Source: Nelumbo lutea (taxonomy: Eukaryota > Streptophyta > Magnoliopsida > Proteales > Nelumbonaceae). Taken from it: DNA of 64,000 bases. Below, in pieces: positions 22,814 through 35,100 of this stretch (positions are counted from its first letter, which is position 1; each line of letters opens with the position of its first letter). Location: assembly GCA_022828595.1 (NCBI GenBank), contig JAKGHH010000007.1, positions 64,158,727 through 64,222,726 on the forward strand, written 5' to 3'. The notes beneath the pieces were generated by a model. The model was not told the DNA's origin. It was given only the letters and a program-made list of their open reading frames with translations, and did no database searches. The position numbers and the translations under genes are program-made.

Positions 22814-23588
22814 AACTCTTGCCCGTCCTCGAGCAAGACAAAACCAAGTCTCCTTCCTCTTTCTCCACAAATATTCTAGTTTTACTATTGCAAACCATTA
22901 AATCAACACAACCAAGTTATACTCAACTCATCTATCTATCAGCCAATCCAATTCTTGCTACTGCAAACCAGGTAGTGAATAAGGGAAAACCTCTCTTTTT
23001 TTTCTTTTTTTTGGAGTGTGTGCATTTTATGCTCCGTCTCACTTTTGGATCACTCGGCCGGTAGGTGCATTTTATGCTCCATCCTACTGTTGATTTTGCT
23101 GGATAGTAGGTGCATTTTATGCTCCATCCTACTATTGAATTGCTTGGTTGGTAGGTGCATTTTATGCTCTATCCTACCATTGAATTACTTGGTTGGTAGG
23201 TGCATTTTATGCTCCATCCTACCAATTGTAGCAATGGTAAAACAACTACCCCATTTACTTAAACCTGAATTTAGGACTAGTTTAACTGGAAATGGCTTTA
23301 GATAAGTCATGTATCCATTGATCGTACCTCATTACTAGGTTCACAAGAGTTTTCCTAGAACATTGTTTCAATTGATTTCAAAAGAGTTGAGGTTTTGATT
23401 TTTTTTTTGTATGAATCATAAAAAAATGACCTAAATCAAAAAATTCTAACCTAAATCCTAAATCCTAAATGTGAGGTTAAATGCAAAGAAAGGGTAGCAA
23501 AACTAAACTAGAAATGTAAAAAAGAAAAAGGAAAAAAACAAACTTCCCTATCATGAATTAGATCCTCTAACTCTCGTAGTTTTAGCTT
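22814..23588 (-). other. 3' noncoding region of the gag-only Gypsy element
   Basis: The gap between the end of gag (MDGRGAH) and the polypurine tract has no RT, RNase H or integrase motif in any frame. It contains the 45-bp tandem array at 23016-23223 and AT-rich stretches. Confidence 0.65.
23016..23223. repeat. Tandem array, 45-bp period, about 4.6 copies
   Basis: Units start at about 23016, 23061, 23106, 23151 and 23196, each opening 'gtaggtgcattttatgctcc' (the first is diverged). The period is exactly 45 bp, so on the plus strand the array is open as 15-residue repeats with the core CILCSILL. It lies in the 3' noncoding part of a minus-strand element, so coding use is unlikely. Confidence 0.9.
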
Positions 23589-24587
23589 TCAGTGTGCTCC
23601 CCTTCCATCCATCGTGGGTGGGTTTAAATATGAAAAAGAGGCCTGCAAAACAGAGGGTAATGGTCTCTTATTAGAAATCGGCAACATAATATAATGAGCA
23701 TTACCTTGTCCTTCTTGACCGTCCTCCAAATAGTTCAGAACCTCCTTAACTTCCTCATCCAAGTTATCTTTCAAAACTCTTTCAAGGTAAGGGAGAGGAA
23801 ATTTAATAGCATCTAAACTCAGTTTATGTGTACTCCCTTCGATCTCCATTTGAGAATCAACTGCCTCAACTTCCTTGTCATCATTTTGGGTCTCATGAAT
23901 GGCATTCACTTGCTCCCTTGGTTTCTTCTCTATATTTCTAGGCAATCATCCATCTCTTCTTTTCGACAACAGATTTACAATCTGCCCCACTTGAACTTCT
24001 AAGTTCTTGATTGATGCTTCATGACTTAAGAACATCTTATCATGCTCTTGGAACCTTGCTTCAGTAGCATTAATGAACTTAGAGATCATTTCTTCCAGAT
24101 TACTCTTTTTTTTTTCTTGTGGAGGCAGCTGTTGTTGGAATCCCATGAGTGTCATTGGTTGATTGTTGCTCCATGAAAAGTTTGGATGATTCCTCCACCC
24201 TGGGTTGTATGTATTTGAATATGGGTTGAAGTTTGACCTGCCATCATGAGAGATAAAATTAGCATTCTCATGGGAAATAAAAGGATTATTTAATTGACAA
24301 TTAAAATTAGTATGTCCTATTTGACCACATAAATTGCATGAAATGCTAGATGAAGCATTAATAGCTGCAACATTAAAAGTGTCAAGTTTCTTATTCAGAT
24401 TAGCAAGTTGAGCCAATATGGCTGAAAGGGGATCGATATGGTGTACTCTCTTTTGATAGGTTCGGTCATTACTCCATTGGAAGCTATTTGATACCATTTC
24501 TTCAACTAGATCATAGGCTTCCTCTGGAGTTTTCGGGGAAATTGTTGAGCCCCTTGATTTGCACATGCAACCGGTAGATGCTGGCAT
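23589..24587 (-). pseudogene. Gypsy gag, C-terminal two thirds, lacking protease
   Basis: Two frames, 23946-24587 and 23589-23945, together read TPEEAYDLVEEMVSNSFQW, a zinc knuckle CNLCGQIGHTNFNC, the coiled-coil EEMISKFINATEARF and VGQIVNLLSKRRDG, then after one stop EQVNAIHETQN and IKFPLPYLERVLKDNLDEEV, ending MDGRGAH. The N-terminal gag core is absent; the sequence is cut at about 24560. Compared with 4330-5300 of the plus-strand relative, the whole protease segment is missing, yet the frame continues from PYLERVLK into LDEEVKEVLNYLEDG. Homology to the first element is clear along the entire length. Confidence 0.85.
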
Positions 24588-24689
24588 TCAGAGTACGAAT
24601 CTAGGGTTCCACCGCAACTAAAGGAACACTGGTGGATTGTTTACCTTTTAACCCCTTTATTGTCCACCGAGGCCTGCATGGCGGTGTTG

Positions 24690-25001
24690 AAGGCGGTGGT
24701 GGAAAGAGGGGAAACTATTAGCTTTACTACAATGATGGCTCTAGTTTAGGACTCCATCTACTACCCGTAAGCATGTTGGACTTCTTGATAGGTTAAGGCT
24801 TTGACCGTCTTCTCAAACAGCTGGCTTAGGTTCAGATCAATACGGTAGGGCACGATGAACATCCCTTGGCGTCAAAGGATGCCATCGAGTCTATGCTGAC
24901 TATTGAGATTGTTGACAACCATGCTATCACTGAGTCTCACTATATTGTCTACAAGCAGCCCTTTGAACATGCACAAGTGACGGCAAGAACCACCCACCAT
25001 T
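24690..25001 (+). pseudogene. RING-type E3 ubiquitin ligase fragment
   Basis: The frame through 24797 reads NDGSSLGL, LLPVSMLDFLIG, GFDRLLKQLA, VQINTVGHDEHPLASKDAIES and IVDNHAITESHYIVYKQPFE. This is the segment just before and at the start of the RING-H2 domain in plant RING1/RDUF-like ligases, where the pattern is GFDRLL-QLA-- and HCAVCK-FEL. The first two zinc-binding Cys are replaced by Tyr (YIVY for CAVC), stops stand before GFD and after QLA, and the rest of the RING is absent. It is a dead gene fragment. No source copy is in the window. Confidence 0.65.
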
Positions 25002-25740
25002 AGCACAAGCGAACAAAACTAAAGCGAAACCCATGGCAAGAGGACCGAAGACTAAGAATAAGCCCTCAAAGCTCTACTAAACCGAACGTAAACTACAGAG
25101 AGAATTGAACAAATAGAAGCCCTAACCCTTTGCAATACCAAGAAACAAAGAGAATGATAGGGGGAGGAGAGAGAGGGAGAATGGGAGAGACAAAAAAGAG
25201 AGAGAGAGGGTGCAAAAAATTTTTCTGCATCCTAAATTCCTAAAGTGAAAGAAACTGAATCTCCTCACACGTTGGAAGGGGAGTCATGCACAAAATAACA
25301 GATTATCCTCACAGGCTCACTTTATAATCCTCACGTGAAGATACCATTCTCTCATCGTTGAATGCATCCACGTATCTCTATAAGATAAGATATATAAGAT
25401 ATATAAGATGTGTTGAACTATTACTAAAAACACAAATAGAGAGCATTAGCATGCAAAAGGACCGAACACACACAGGACATTCATTACGACACATCATCCC
25501 TCTGAATTTGAGCAATTTTCGTTGGAATGACATAAACTAGACACGATGGGCCTGAGTTGTGCAAGATTGGCTACTGCGTCACCACACCTGTTTGCTTCAC
25601 AGAAGCAACATTTGTTCATTTATTTATTATTCCTTGGACTCTCTTGTTCAGGTCCGTTACGAAGAAAGCTAACACGTACCCATCATTTCGCGACGTCACG
25701 TCCACTAAAGATTAAAGACACATGAAGTACGTCTGCAGTT
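25002..25740 (+). other. Upstream region of the pectinesterase gene
   Basis: There is no gene. A GA-rich microsatellite lies at about 25155-25210 ('gagagagagggagaat'). Other sequence shows no transposon I recognise. It probably contains promoter elements, but I cannot point to a firm TATA box. Confidence 0.4.
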
Positions 25741-25803
25741 CTTCGTGTCTCTTCTTCTTCTTCTTCTTCGTCTACTTCGTTTCTCTTCTTCTTACTTGCC
25801 ATT
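25741..25803 (+). promoter_or_regulatory. Pyrimidine-rich tract (CTT)n before the pectinesterase start
   Basis: Almost only C and T, with a (CTT)n run at about 25749-25770, 90-150 bp upstream of the start codon. Plant core promoters and 5' leaders often contain such pyrimidine patches near the transcription start. The role is inferred. Confidence 0.4.
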
Positions 25804-25891
25804 CCCACTTCCTCTCACTTGCTTTTAAAGGACGAACTCGATGCAGCTAGCTACTGAGCACTTCTGTGTTCACAACAGAAATAGAGAGAAA

Positions 25892-26363
25892 ATGCTTACT
25901 TGGATCATTACCTTGTTTCTCTTAATAGCAACTGTTTCATGCAGTCAAGAAGAAGATGGTATGGCTATATGGGCTCGAGCAGGCATCCTTGGCAACAGCA
26001 CCAGTCATGTCATGGTACGACAACGGGCAGTTCGCATGGCTAGCAGTAAGCTCATGCAAGCTAGAGACTGGGCTTTGGGATCATCAAGATTACAGAGTCT
26101 TGACCATCAAATGGCTTGCAGTGAAATTGCTTTGAGTGACTGTGTTAATCTTTACGAAGATACTAATTACAGGCTTCAGCGCTTATTTTTACGCCATAGA
26201 CATGATGATGCACGTACGTGGCTCAGCGGGGCTCTCACCAGCCACAGGACTTGCTTGGAGGGGCTTCGTGAGATGAGTTGTTCTGTTCCTCAAGCTTTGC
26301 AAAATCTTACTACCATACTCAGTAAAACTTTGGCTCTTTATGCACAGCCGTCCAGTGAGAACG
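25892..26363 (+). CDS. Pectinesterase exon 1: signal peptide and PMEI-like domain
   Basis: It encodes residues 1-157 plus one base. MLTWIITLFLLIATVSC is a typical secretory signal. The inhibitor-like helical bundle contains ACSEIALSDCVNLYED (Cys76, Cys84) and WLSGALTSHRTCLEGL (Cys121), hallmarks of the PMEI fold, plus Cys130. The N-terminal Cys-Cys hairpin normally found in PMEI domains (pattern C-x-x-T-x-Y-P-x-x-C) is not visible. The donor is acg|GTAAGC at 26364. Confidence 0.85.
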
Positions 26364-29135
26364 GTAAGCTTCTTTCATGAATTTGGGTTTATTAACCATT
26401 AATTTGTCAAAAAATAAAGTTATGTGACTTTTGCACGTTTCTTCCATTTTAGATAAGAAATTCGGTCTTACCACCTTGGGTCTAGTTATTTAGTTGGATT
26501 CATGCTTAGCGATTAGCTGATATGTCAAGTTGTCAACAAAACAAATACAGTACGAGAAAATATCACATATGAATACCAAGGAAACTTCTGGGGTTGCCTA
26601 ATCAGGGCTATTTCGTCGGTACATGTGGCAAAGAAAAGTAGAACAGGGAGGGGTAAGTTGATTAGTTTTTTTTTTGGTAGTAGGGTAATTTGATTAGTTT
26701 GAGTTCTTAACAAGTTCACTTAATTGATATGTAGATCATGAATTGCAAACCGGGTCAAAGAGGTAAAAAAGTCCAGGTTCCAACCCGTAAATTAACTCGA
26801 AAATGTAAATGATCCGGATATGGATACACATCCATGAGATCAAACTATGAAAAAAAAAATGGGTTTAATTGAGTTAGATTAAAGGTCGGATTAAGGCATG
26901 TTTGGTTTTTTCTTTTTTTTTTTTCCGTTTGATATTTTAACAAAATTTTTCTCAACTGTCTGTCATACCAAACACAAACACAAGCACAGCCTCAAGGTCA
27001 GGTTCGGCTAATCCAACCCGCTGGATTCAAGTTGGGTTCGAATTGATTATTTTATTTTGTTTCACTAAAATTTTTTTTTTTTTTGTACTTGATCGATGTA
27101 TAATTGCATGCATATATATACACATATACGTTAGTAGGAAATTTTAGATGAATTAATGCTTTTTTTTTTCATTTATAGATCATAAATGATATTCTTGAAA
27201 ACAAAAATATTCTATGTTAATTTATATCCTGTGTTTCTGTAACTATATACCCCGTGGAGCTGAATGAACTTTTGCATATAGTAGGAACACTGGTGGTCAA
27301 ACTGACATGTAAACTCTTAAAATGTTGCCTTTTTGAAGGTCAGTGGTTGTTTGGCATTATTGTATTAACATTTTAAAAGATTTCCATAAAGTGAAAAAGC
27401 ATTTGAAAACGCTTTTGAGTTTAAAAAATTCTGCTTAAATTTTCAGAGGTGTCTCTACTTTAATAGCATTCAATACTAAATTAGGAAACACCATTGTTAA
27501 ATTAGACATACCAGATTAAAAGGTTATGTAATATGGCTTTGCAAAAATTTTGATTATAGAAGCTTTTATGTTAGACAAATACTTTCCATATATACTATAT
27601 AGTATAATATAAATGTATGGTAAAATATGTTTATAATTTTATAAAAAATATAATTATAATATATTCTATTTTATATATTTAATGAAAAAATATAAAGTAG
27701 ACACTTTCTAGAGGTTCCATTATTTAAAGCTATAAATTAGTTCACTACATCTAGAACTCAAAAAGGAAATAACAAATTGTTAGTTCTTACCTTTTTTAAT
27801 TTAGTTTTACCAAATACTTAATAGTGGAGCTTAACTCTAAGCTCAGCTCTAGTTAAACATCTAAAAACACATCTCATGAATTTTAAAAGTGTTTCCTTAA
27901 ACAATTTTATCATTGACCATATAAGTCTCAAATAATCTTTTCATATTAACATAATATGCTATAGTGTATTATATTACGGATATATATTTATAATTTTATG
28001 AAAGTACATTTAATATTGTGAAATATAATATATTTTTCTTGGAAGGATTAGAATTTATCATATGGAAATCATATTAATTTCAAAAATTTTTCTAATCCTT
28101 GTAGGAATTTAATTCTTTATGTTTTGAAAAATAGCATTTTTAGGATTGGCCTTGCATTAATTAGATCAGATTTGAAATCAATAAAAGAGATTGATTTATA
28201 CCTAATATAGATATCACAAACACAGATCTTAAGGTGAAAATACAAGCCCAAACCAGTTCCAAAACCAGTCTCCACTAAAAATGGCATAGTGTATAGTGAA
28301 ACTGATTCAGCAATATAACTTTCAACAAAACTGCAACCCAATTGTTTGGATCGAACCAGGGGAGTTGTTTCTGATATCCCCTGAATTTTTCTTGCAAAAT
28401 CCCGAGGAAAAACTAATATATATCAGTTCCAAATAGCTGAGCTCAAACTGAGAAAAAACTGAGAGACAAAAGGGTGTAGAGAGAATAAGAAATTGCAAAA
28501 ATATGAAACTGTCTTGGACTGGTTCGCCCCCTTCTCTTACGGAGCTATCTCTTAATTAATTAGGAGATAATCCATATCTAAATCAGATTTGGATTCTAAT
28601 TAAAGATATACCTTATTTTTTTATAAGATTAGGTGCTCTATACCTAGATTCAAACCTAGATTTGCCCCATGTTAAGCTGTTATGTGACAACTAAATTAAT
28701 CATATTAATTATGAGCCTTAGGCCCATCAACTATAAGACTTACGAACCAAGGGTGTTGTATGGCCAATTTAGGCCTGATTTGTATGGCATGGGGCTCTAT
28801 AATGACCTCACATAAGTCTACATGGGTTCGGCCCAGCTTTTATGAAAAGGCTTGGTTGAATTCACTATTAAATGCTCTTAGCAAATTACTATGGGCTCAA
28901 TATGGGCCCGACATTTACACTTAAATGATTTTTGAATTCAACCATCTATCAAAACCCAAGTATAATGGACTTAAGTAAGATAAAGTCCATCAGATAATCA
29001 ACTCTTAATGGTCTTTTACACTTAACCTCTCGGCTCATAATGATCAAACAATGCCCGACAGGGAAGGACCTCTCCCATGGTTGCAAAGTGTAGTGACGAG
29101 AATTAAAATATTTTGTAAACATTTTTTCTTAAAAC

Positions 29136-29190
<55 letters not shown>

Positions 29191-32100
29191 TATTTTGCAA
29201 AACCAAATCTCAAACATAGTTGAAATCCACTGTTAGCAGTTTAGGTTTTCATCAAAGAGAGTGTAAGCCCTATCATTCACTTTGTCTAACAAAGGGGTTG
29301 ATCATATCACTATGATCACCCATTTAAGTGAATTCTCAGACTACCCCTACATACCCAGGTTTTGACTCTCAATGAATCTCATTGATAGGCATATCAAAGA
29401 CAACCCAATCCGACACCAAGTGCAGTATCATAATCAAGTCTAGGGGGTTATGTGTAACTTTTTAGTTTTGCCCATCAATCTCTAAAGTCCAAAGCATAAT
29501 TGGAAAATGGTCCAAGTTCAGTGTTTCAATGAAACACACACTACATGTGCTTTGGGTCTAACCCTAGCAGTTGAGACAAGCTGCCCCAACTTCTTTGGCA
29601 GCACATTAGTATCAGCCTTGGTAGGATAAACTCCCTGTGTCTATCCAAATAGCTAAGAACATTCTAAACTAACACATCTCATAAATGTCTAGTTTAAGGG
29701 GTAATTTCACAGAAACATACCAATATTAACATGAAACAATAATGTATTTTTATTCATTTATAATAAATGTATCTATATATCAAACTAATTGGAGCTAAGG
29801 GCGTACATTGTCTAACAATTATATCAAAATAAACTTTTCAAATATACATTTTAAAATGGAAAATTCAAAGCAGCTTCACTATATCCATAACTCCAAAAGA
29901 ATTCAAAAAAGTAGAAAATGTTTATAGAGAATTGTTTCTAACAATTCAAAATTTTGGAACTACTTTTAGATTTAATTTTAGATTTACTCAACAACTCAGA
30001 CTTACCAAAGAAAACAATAGTATAGTACCTAGATTTGCTTTTTCTTTCTTTGATTTTTTGGAAATTATATAGTAGCTAGAGTAATACCATTTAAGTGTTT
30101 ATTCCAGGTGGAGGGGCGGTGCCCAAACCTAAGAATTTCTTCCTGAAACACTACCCAATTCAAACAAAAAAAAAAATTAGAACATACAATACCAAATTCT
30201 TAAAACACCAATTAGAACATATAGTACTAGATTCTTAAAAAACCACCAATTACATCTTCAAAAACTAGATTTTTGAGTTGATGAGGAAGGTGAAAGTACC
30301 CAATTCACTTTCCTTTGGCAAGAAATTCTTTTAAAAATATTGTATTTTGTATTATTTTTTATGTATTTGCACTGGACATATTTTGCATTTCTAAAGCTTC
30401 AATTATATCTTAGAATAAGGTGGTATTCAATAGTTTTAACAGAATTTATTCTATAACACCAAGTTTTTTTCCTCATTTTCAGATGTTTGCGATAATTTGA
30501 TTTGGATATCAGAACCTGAAAATACCTTAATTGGACAATATTATCATTTGTGTAGTTTTGTTACTGACCAATTAACCCACTCCTACATTATCTCTTTAAA
30601 ATAATATAATCTTTACCGAAAAATATTAAATCATAAAATACAATACTCTTATTATATTATGTATAACATTATTGTGTGTATATATATTATAATCTAATAA
30701 TAGTTAATATTTGTTGAAAATACTATATTTAATAATCCATATCATTATAACTAGCGAAACCCATGCATCTTTGTTAAGTAAAAGTTACAAACATGGGTAG
30801 ATATTTTTTTATACTTTATTTTTTTTTAAATAATTAATAATTATTTATATTTTATATAATAATTTTAATAACTTATTTGTAATATAAAAATAACAATAAT
30901 TAATTTAAGGTAGGTTCAATCAAGCCAACCAAAACTAATCAACCCGAGCTAATTCAACTTGAGTTTCGTTTTTCTAGTATTTTTGGTGGCTTGCGTTTAG
31001 TTTTACTACATGCAAAACAACCAAAATCAAATCAACTCAAAATATATTAATATATATTTTAAATACATTTTTTAATATGGAAAGTGGAAAATTCTCATAA
31101 TTTGTAGTTTAAAATATTTTATATTTTAAATTTAAATTATTTAATTTATTTCTAATAATATCATTGTAAGTCTTTAAATTTAAATTTAATTTTTAAGTAT
31201 AAATCTTTTGAAAGTCAATTAGATTGAAAATTGACCTAAACCAATACAACCAAGTTGGCTACGTTTTACAAATTGTTGGCCAGTTTGGGGTGACCAACTT
31301 CCTAACCGAACCAAACCTTGTGAACACTCCTAATTTCAGTTAAATTAATATTCTAATGTCTAATAAATAATAATAATTTAATCTCCAATAGTTATTTAAA
31401 ATTGTAGTGAAAATACACACTTATACATATATTTATTACAAAATACAATAAATAACTAATAGAAATACAATAAGTATAATAATTATGAAAATACAGTCAA
31501 TTTTGAAAATATATTAAATTAGTCAATAAATAGTGTAATCTCCAAGTTTAATCTCTACTATATATTAACAAATAAATTATAATGAAAATGCATAATTACT
31601 AATAGTAAATTTTTAATAAAAATATAATAAATATAAATAAAATAGTTAAGTTTAAATAGATAACAATAGCTTAATTTTCAATAATTATTGAAAATTTTCT
31701 GTTAAATAATAAAAAATAGATTTACACATAATTATTCAAAATATATTTATTATGAAAATAGAATAAATATTAATTTTACTATATAAATATATAATAAATA
31801 TAAATAAAAATTTTAATATTATAATTAATAAATGTTAATTTTTTTGAATGTTATTTTCTAGAGTTATTAATTGTGTAAGTGAAATAATGTTTCATTTTTA
31901 GTACATTAATAATTGTAATTATTATTTTACTTTTTAATATATTTTAAAAATAATTTTTTGAAAGTTATTAGGTATTTTTGTTATTTGGAAGCTTAAATAC
32001 CTCTAAATTATTTAATCTATTTTTCATTGTATCAATAATGTTTTAAAATTTTTTAAAATTATTTATATTTTTATTTTTTATCAAATATTGTTAAATCTAT

Positions 32101-35100
32101 TAGAAACTTTTGCGTTTTTGATAAAACTTTTTAAATTTATTACATAATTTTGTTATTTAATCTATTTTCTTGTTTTTTAAATAATATTTAAAATATGATT
32201 TAGTTATTAAATTTTTTATATTTTAAAAAATAGTTATTTACTATATTATTTAGTTATTTTATAAATTATTTGTATTTTATATTCTTATTAATATTATTAA
32301 ATTTGTTATAATTATTAATTTTGTACAATATAATAATATTATTAATTCAGATATTATGAAATATATTATAATTACTTTTATAATTTTTAGAAACTTTTTA
32401 AATTTATTACAAATAACCCATAAAATTACAATTTATATGTTATTACATATATTCATTATGAATTTCTTAAAAATATATAACTATTAGTAATGTGAATATT
32501 ATTAAATTTATTATGATTATTTTTTGTGTTTTCAATAAATAATTTAAAGTTATTCCATAATTTTATTATAATATTTAAATGATTGTTAAGTTTTTTAATT
32601 AAAACTTTCTTTAATTGATATAGATGAAAAGTGGGGGAGCGGATAAATAGAAAATAAAGATCATTTAGGAGAAATGGGGATGGTGTTGCCACTTTGCTAG
32701 ACATTAGAAAAGCAAATATGTCTTTCTTGCCTTAAAACTCTCTTGCCACGTTGCCTATTGAGAGGCCCCTGATAGAATGAAAAGAATCAAGGGAGAGACT
32801 CAATGATATTGATAGGGAACAGATGTGATAAGGTAGGAGAAAGGAGAGAAGGGGAGGGCTGCTGATGTGGACCATGTCTCTCTCTCGCTCTCTCTCTTTC
32901 TCTCTCTCTTATATGTTTATATAGATAGTATAGATGGCATATATAATAAAATAAATTATATTTCTTTTGTTATTTTAACATAGTTTATGTTATATATTCA
33001 AGGGCAAACAGCAAATTTGTTTTTAATAATTAAACTTTTAAGAAGTTTTTTAAGAACTTATTTTTCTGTGCAAATATCAATGTTTAGATTTACTAAACAT
33101 CACCTAATCAAAACCCTTAGGATGCATTTGAAGAGTAGGATTTTGAGAGGTTATTGAAAGTTACAGTTTTAAATTCGAATTGCTAAACGAACTCAAATTC
33201 ATTGGAATTAATAACCCGAATATCCACCAAACTTTTCTTTATTTCCACATCTTGGAGAATTGTATAAAAAAAAAAAAAAAAATCAACCTAACAACAAGAA
33301 ACCCCTCTACTCCATACTATCTTATATAGTTTGAAGCAATTAATATCCATCATGGTTTCTCAAGTGTTAAATAATGAAGAGAAAATGAGATTAACTACTA
33401 TCAATATGATAATCATTAATATTACAGTGGTTATTTATACCATAAGTGCTGTTTGCAATGTTTATACCATACTACTGCAATCATGTTGCTTACGGGATTG
33501 TGAAGTATATATGCTTTCTGCAGCATACATTCCATTCATACATGTTACTTTGAGCCTCATTTTCTTAGTAGTAATTGTAAATGATCCTCAAGAAATCAAT
33601 GAATGCCTTGTTTTCCTTAAAAAAAAAGTGCAGTTTGGTATATCTTTGTTTAAGGCCTTCAAATATCTCTATGTTTTGAGAAACTGGCAATTATGAACAT
33701 ACTATCGTTGGCTGAATGCCTGAAACAGTACATTTGCTAGTGTTTTCGAAGAAGTTGGTCTGGGCGCAACCCACCTACGGTCACTAAGTCAGGTCGTGGC
33801 CCATTCAAATTTTAACAAATGCTCAAAACGAGCCTTCCCAAGCTAGACCTCTACATATCATCAGCCATAAAATGACGACGCTCCAGATCACCACTAAGCA
33901 AAAAATGTATTCTTTTGCTTCACCGTATCAGCCATCTTACCAGCTTGCACAAATATATCTACTGAACGAGACAGTTTATATTGTGTTTACGGTTCTCTCT
34001 TTCTTAAAATCAGAATTGGAATGGTTTATTCCCATATCTGTTGGGTTCATACAGGAATCTGAATCGGAAATGCAATAAATTGGAATGGGATTTCATTCCC
34101 AAGGAGTTGAGGGAATGCCATTCTCTCAACAAACAGAATAGTTGAAATCAGAATGACCCTTTCCAATTCCGATTCCAGACCCTTATTCTCATGAACCAAA
34201 TGAGCCCTTAAGTGAACTTCATTACACGATCCACCTGTCTGGTTCCTTTCTTTACAAGCAAATATTGTAAATGGCTTGTTCTGGGTCTGGGATATATAAC
34301 AGGTAAAATTATCTGGGGTCCATATGCTAAAAAGAGTATGCTGATGTTGTTTTGTTATGCCACGTTAACTTTTGATTATGATGGCTGTATTTACTATTTA
34401 GTTGGGCCAAGTAGAACTATTTAGGCTGATATAAATATGTCCAATTTTGGTCGGCTTATTTTATCCAGCCCAACCCAACTAAAACAAGTTTATTTTCATG
34501 TGATTTATTTCTTTTTTTGTTGTAATATAATAATCCTTATGGTTGGCTTAGATCGAGAACCATCAAGTTTGCAATTAGAAGTAAATCAGCCACTTCTAGT
34601 GTCATGGGATGCATCTATTTCAAGGGCTGATTTCGTAGTGTCAAAGGATGGATCCAGCAGTTATAGAACCATCAATTCAGTAGTTGCTGTACTTGAGAAA
34701 AGAGGTGGTAATCGAGGAAAGAGAGTGGTGATCTATGTCAAAGCAGGAGTTTACAATGAGAACGTGGAAATCAAAAGGAATATGGAGAATGTGATGTTCA
34801 TTGGTGATGGAATTGACAAAACAATCATCACTGGTAATCGGAATGTGCATGATGGTTCCTCAACAATTAGTTCTGCCACCTTCGGTAAGTACATAGTTGG
34901 ATTGAAACATCAATATTGGTACAAACATTAAGACCCTGTTTGATTGAGCTTTTGCTTTAGATCTTAAAAACAAAATTGAGTCATGTTTGGTAAGAGTTGC
35001 TTTATAATCTCAAACCAAAGTACATTATAAAGCTAACTGCTTGTTTGGGAGGGCTTTTTTAGTAGTGGTTTTACCATTTTGAGCTGGGCTCTCCTGGATT

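Larger units (their letters stand above)
26364..34551 (+). other. Pectinesterase intron 1 (8188 bp)
   Basis: It is bounded by GTAAGC and TTGGCTTAG. It is very AT-rich, especially 30600-32600, with many A/T-only runs and no strong gene. It contains a solo Copia LTR in antisense orientation (28040-29817), a CT microsatellite (32875-32912) and a doubtful 114-codon open frame (33352-33696). Sequence at about 33990-34215 ('aattggaatgg' to 'accaaatgagcccttaag') resembles a common kind of plant MITE, but I could not find clean ends. The size is large for a plant intron. Confidence 0.75.

Noticed and set aside
23016..23223. Possible CRISPR-like array
   Set aside because: Units are contiguous tandem copies without unique spacers, in a plant retrotransposon.
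23018..23305. Cys-rich repeat protein with CILCSILL units
   Set aside because: It is only the translation of the 45-bp tandem array, whose period is a multiple of three, on the strand opposite to the element.
26890..26990. Possible third Tourist-like MITE ('ggcatgtttggtttttt' to 'aagcacagcc')
   Set aside because: The ends do not pair over more than a few bases and no target copy is clear.
34212..34424. 70-codon plus-strand open frame before pectinesterase exon 2
   Set aside because: It is separated from exon 2 by a stop and a good splice acceptor, shows no PME or PMEI residues, and is best explained as intron sequence.
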